Of a stretch of DNA of 7,263 nucleotides, positions 6,526-7,263 are shown piece after piece. Source of the DNA: an uncultured Thiotrichaceae bacterium (GTDB lineage: Bacteria > Pseudomonadota > Gammaproteobacteria > Thiotrichales > Thiotrichaceae). Made by a program: the position numbers and the translations under genes. How positions within the stretch are numbered: the stretch's first letter is position 1; each line of letters begins with the position of its first letter. The notes below the pieces were generated by a model. The model had not been told where the DNA came from. It ran no database searches and saw only the letters and a list, made by a program, of their open reading frames with translations. The DNA lies in NCBI GenBank assembly GCA_937931765.1, contig CALHAO010000425.1, positions 1-7,263 on the forward strand, written 5' to 3'.

Positions 6526-7263
6526 AGTCCGGATGCAAACTTAATAAATCGTTCATCACCTTTTTCTTCGCTGCCTGCTGGTCGCTGTAAAACCCCTGTA
6601 CTTCCTGCCACATTTCAGCACCCCGCCATTCTCCTGTCTGTTTGGCATACAACACCATACTCAATTCATCTATTGACTGCCGGAATGACATTTTCACTTC
6701 CTGACGTAATTGTGCCAGCGTCGGTGGCGATAATTGCAGATCTTCCCGCACCCAACCAATCAGAGAATCATAGGCTTTTTGGGCATCATTACTCCGGCAG
6801 GCACGTTCCAACTGGTCATAATAATTAACTTTAGGTGCCTGAAATCGCTGGTCGCTAGCAGACAATTTTTCATTAGCCCGGCGCTTATAAAGAATACCCA
6901 ACAGAATCAGTAACAGCAGGCCAATAGCAAACAGCCATAACCAGTGAGATTTTTCTTTATCCGATGCTGTAGCCTGATCATCCTGTCCGGCTAATAACTC
7001 TTGTGCTGGCGTTATCGCCTCTTCAGATTCCTTACCCGCTTGTCCGACCAGCCCGGTATCCTCCGGCACGCCCGCTTTAGCATTTAGTTCAGCCTCAGTG
7101 GCTGCACTGATCTCACCCGTAACCGTGATTTTCCGGGCCTCAGCAAAAGCCGATTCTGCTTTTTCAGCAGCCAGATTCCACCACTCCACATTGAGTGCAG
7201 GTAAGGTATATTCACCCGGTGCAGTGCCTATTAGAATCCAGCGTTCCTGCCGCGTACCAATCA
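6524..7263 (-). CDS. batD: BatD-like protein, C-terminal part (5' partial, runs off the right edge)
   Basis: The minus-strand frame is open from the right edge to a TAA at 6524-6526, giving about 246 residues. The GTG at 7187-7189 is internal: upstream codons read ERWILIGTAPGEYTLPALNV and continue into EWWN, the typical end of a beta-sandwich repeat in BatD (oxygen-tolerance domain, G-x-Y-x-hP-x-h-x-hxWW). A charged linker follows, then one membrane helix, WLWLFAIGLLLLILLGILY (codons 6887-6943), then KRR and a cytoplasmic helical domain to the C-terminal SLHPD. Arrangement: periplasmic Ig-like repeats, one helix near the C-terminus, positive residues inside. BatD proteins usually accompany MoxR AAA+ ATPase, DUF58 and VWA-domain BatA/BatB genes and are thought to act in envelope stress or chaperone-like complexes, though the mechanism is unclear. 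Those partners would lie beyond the right edge, making this the last gene of its unit. It converges on the etf operon. Confidence 0.85.
   Translation of the reverse strand, partial: IGTRQERWILIGTAPGEYTLPALNVEWWNLAAEKAESAFAEARKITVTGEISAATEAELNAKAGVPEDTGLVGQAGKESEEAITPAQELLAGQDDQATASDKEKSHWLWLFAIGLLLLILLGILYKRRANEKLSASDQRFQAPKVNYYDQLERACRSNDAQKAYDSLIGWVREDLQLSPPTLAQLRQEVKMSFRQSIDELSMVLYAKQTGEWRGAEMWQEVQGFYSDQQAAKKKVMNDLLSLHPD

Noticed and set aside
6524..7189. Treating GTG 7187-7189 as the true start of the minus-strand gene.
   Set aside because: The frame stays open to the right edge, and the codons upstream of the GTG encode the conserved G-x-Y-x-LP strand that belongs to the same BatD domain, so the gene is partial.
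1..7263. Mobile element, CRISPR array, phage or defence system.
   Set aside because: No transposase or integrase coding sequence, no regularly spaced direct repeats, no tRNA-like sequence, and no toxin or nuclease motifs were found. All long open frames are accounted for by metabolic, transport or BatD proteins.

Overview
The window looks like chromosomal DNA from a gammaproteobacterium of roughly balanced base composition. That placement is an inference from the close match of the ETF, ETF-ubiquinone oxidoreductase, BatD and long acyl-CoA dehydrogenase proteins to proteobacterial families; the genus cannot be fixed from this stretch. No transposon, integrase, tRNA, rRNA or CRISPR array is visible, and it reads as ordinary core-metabolism DNA.

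Layout, left to right. (1) Positions 1-1432 (+) hold the 3' four fifths of a long acyl-CoA dehydrogenase whose N-terminus lies off the left edge. (2) Positions 1498-2883 (+) encode a 461-residue multi-pass membrane permease that looks like a member of the NCS2/SulP (UraA-fold) superfamily, with unknown substrate. (3) Positions 2884-3119 form a gene-free spacer rich in dyad symmetry: a perfect 9-bp hairpin behind the permease, a second hairpin, and a 16-bp palindrome nested in a larger imperfect inverted repeat just ahead of etfB. (4) Positions 3120-6475 (+) form a tight operon etfB-etfA-ETF-QO: etfB and etfA overlap by 4 nt (ATGA), and ETF-QO follows 3 nt after etfA with a GTG start. (5) A strong intrinsic terminator lies at 6498-6525. 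(6) Positions 6524-7263 (-) hold the C-terminal part of a convergent batD-like gene that runs off the right edge.

How the genes fit together: the acyl-CoA dehydrogenase oxidises acyl-CoA to 2-enoyl-CoA and passes electrons to the FAD of the EtfAB heterodimer. The membrane-associated, [4Fe-4S]/FAD-containing ETF-QO then passes them to the quinone pool. The window therefore carries a complete electron route from a beta-oxidation-type dehydrogenase to the respiratory chain. The permease between the dehydrogenase and the ETF operon may import a substrate for this pathway, but only its position suggests this. BatD belongs to an unrelated unit that merely converges on the terminator.

I see no clear evidence of a new biological system. 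The points most worth a second look are the unassigned permease, the dyad-rich etf leader, and the altered flavin-side signature of the acyl-CoA dehydrogenase.
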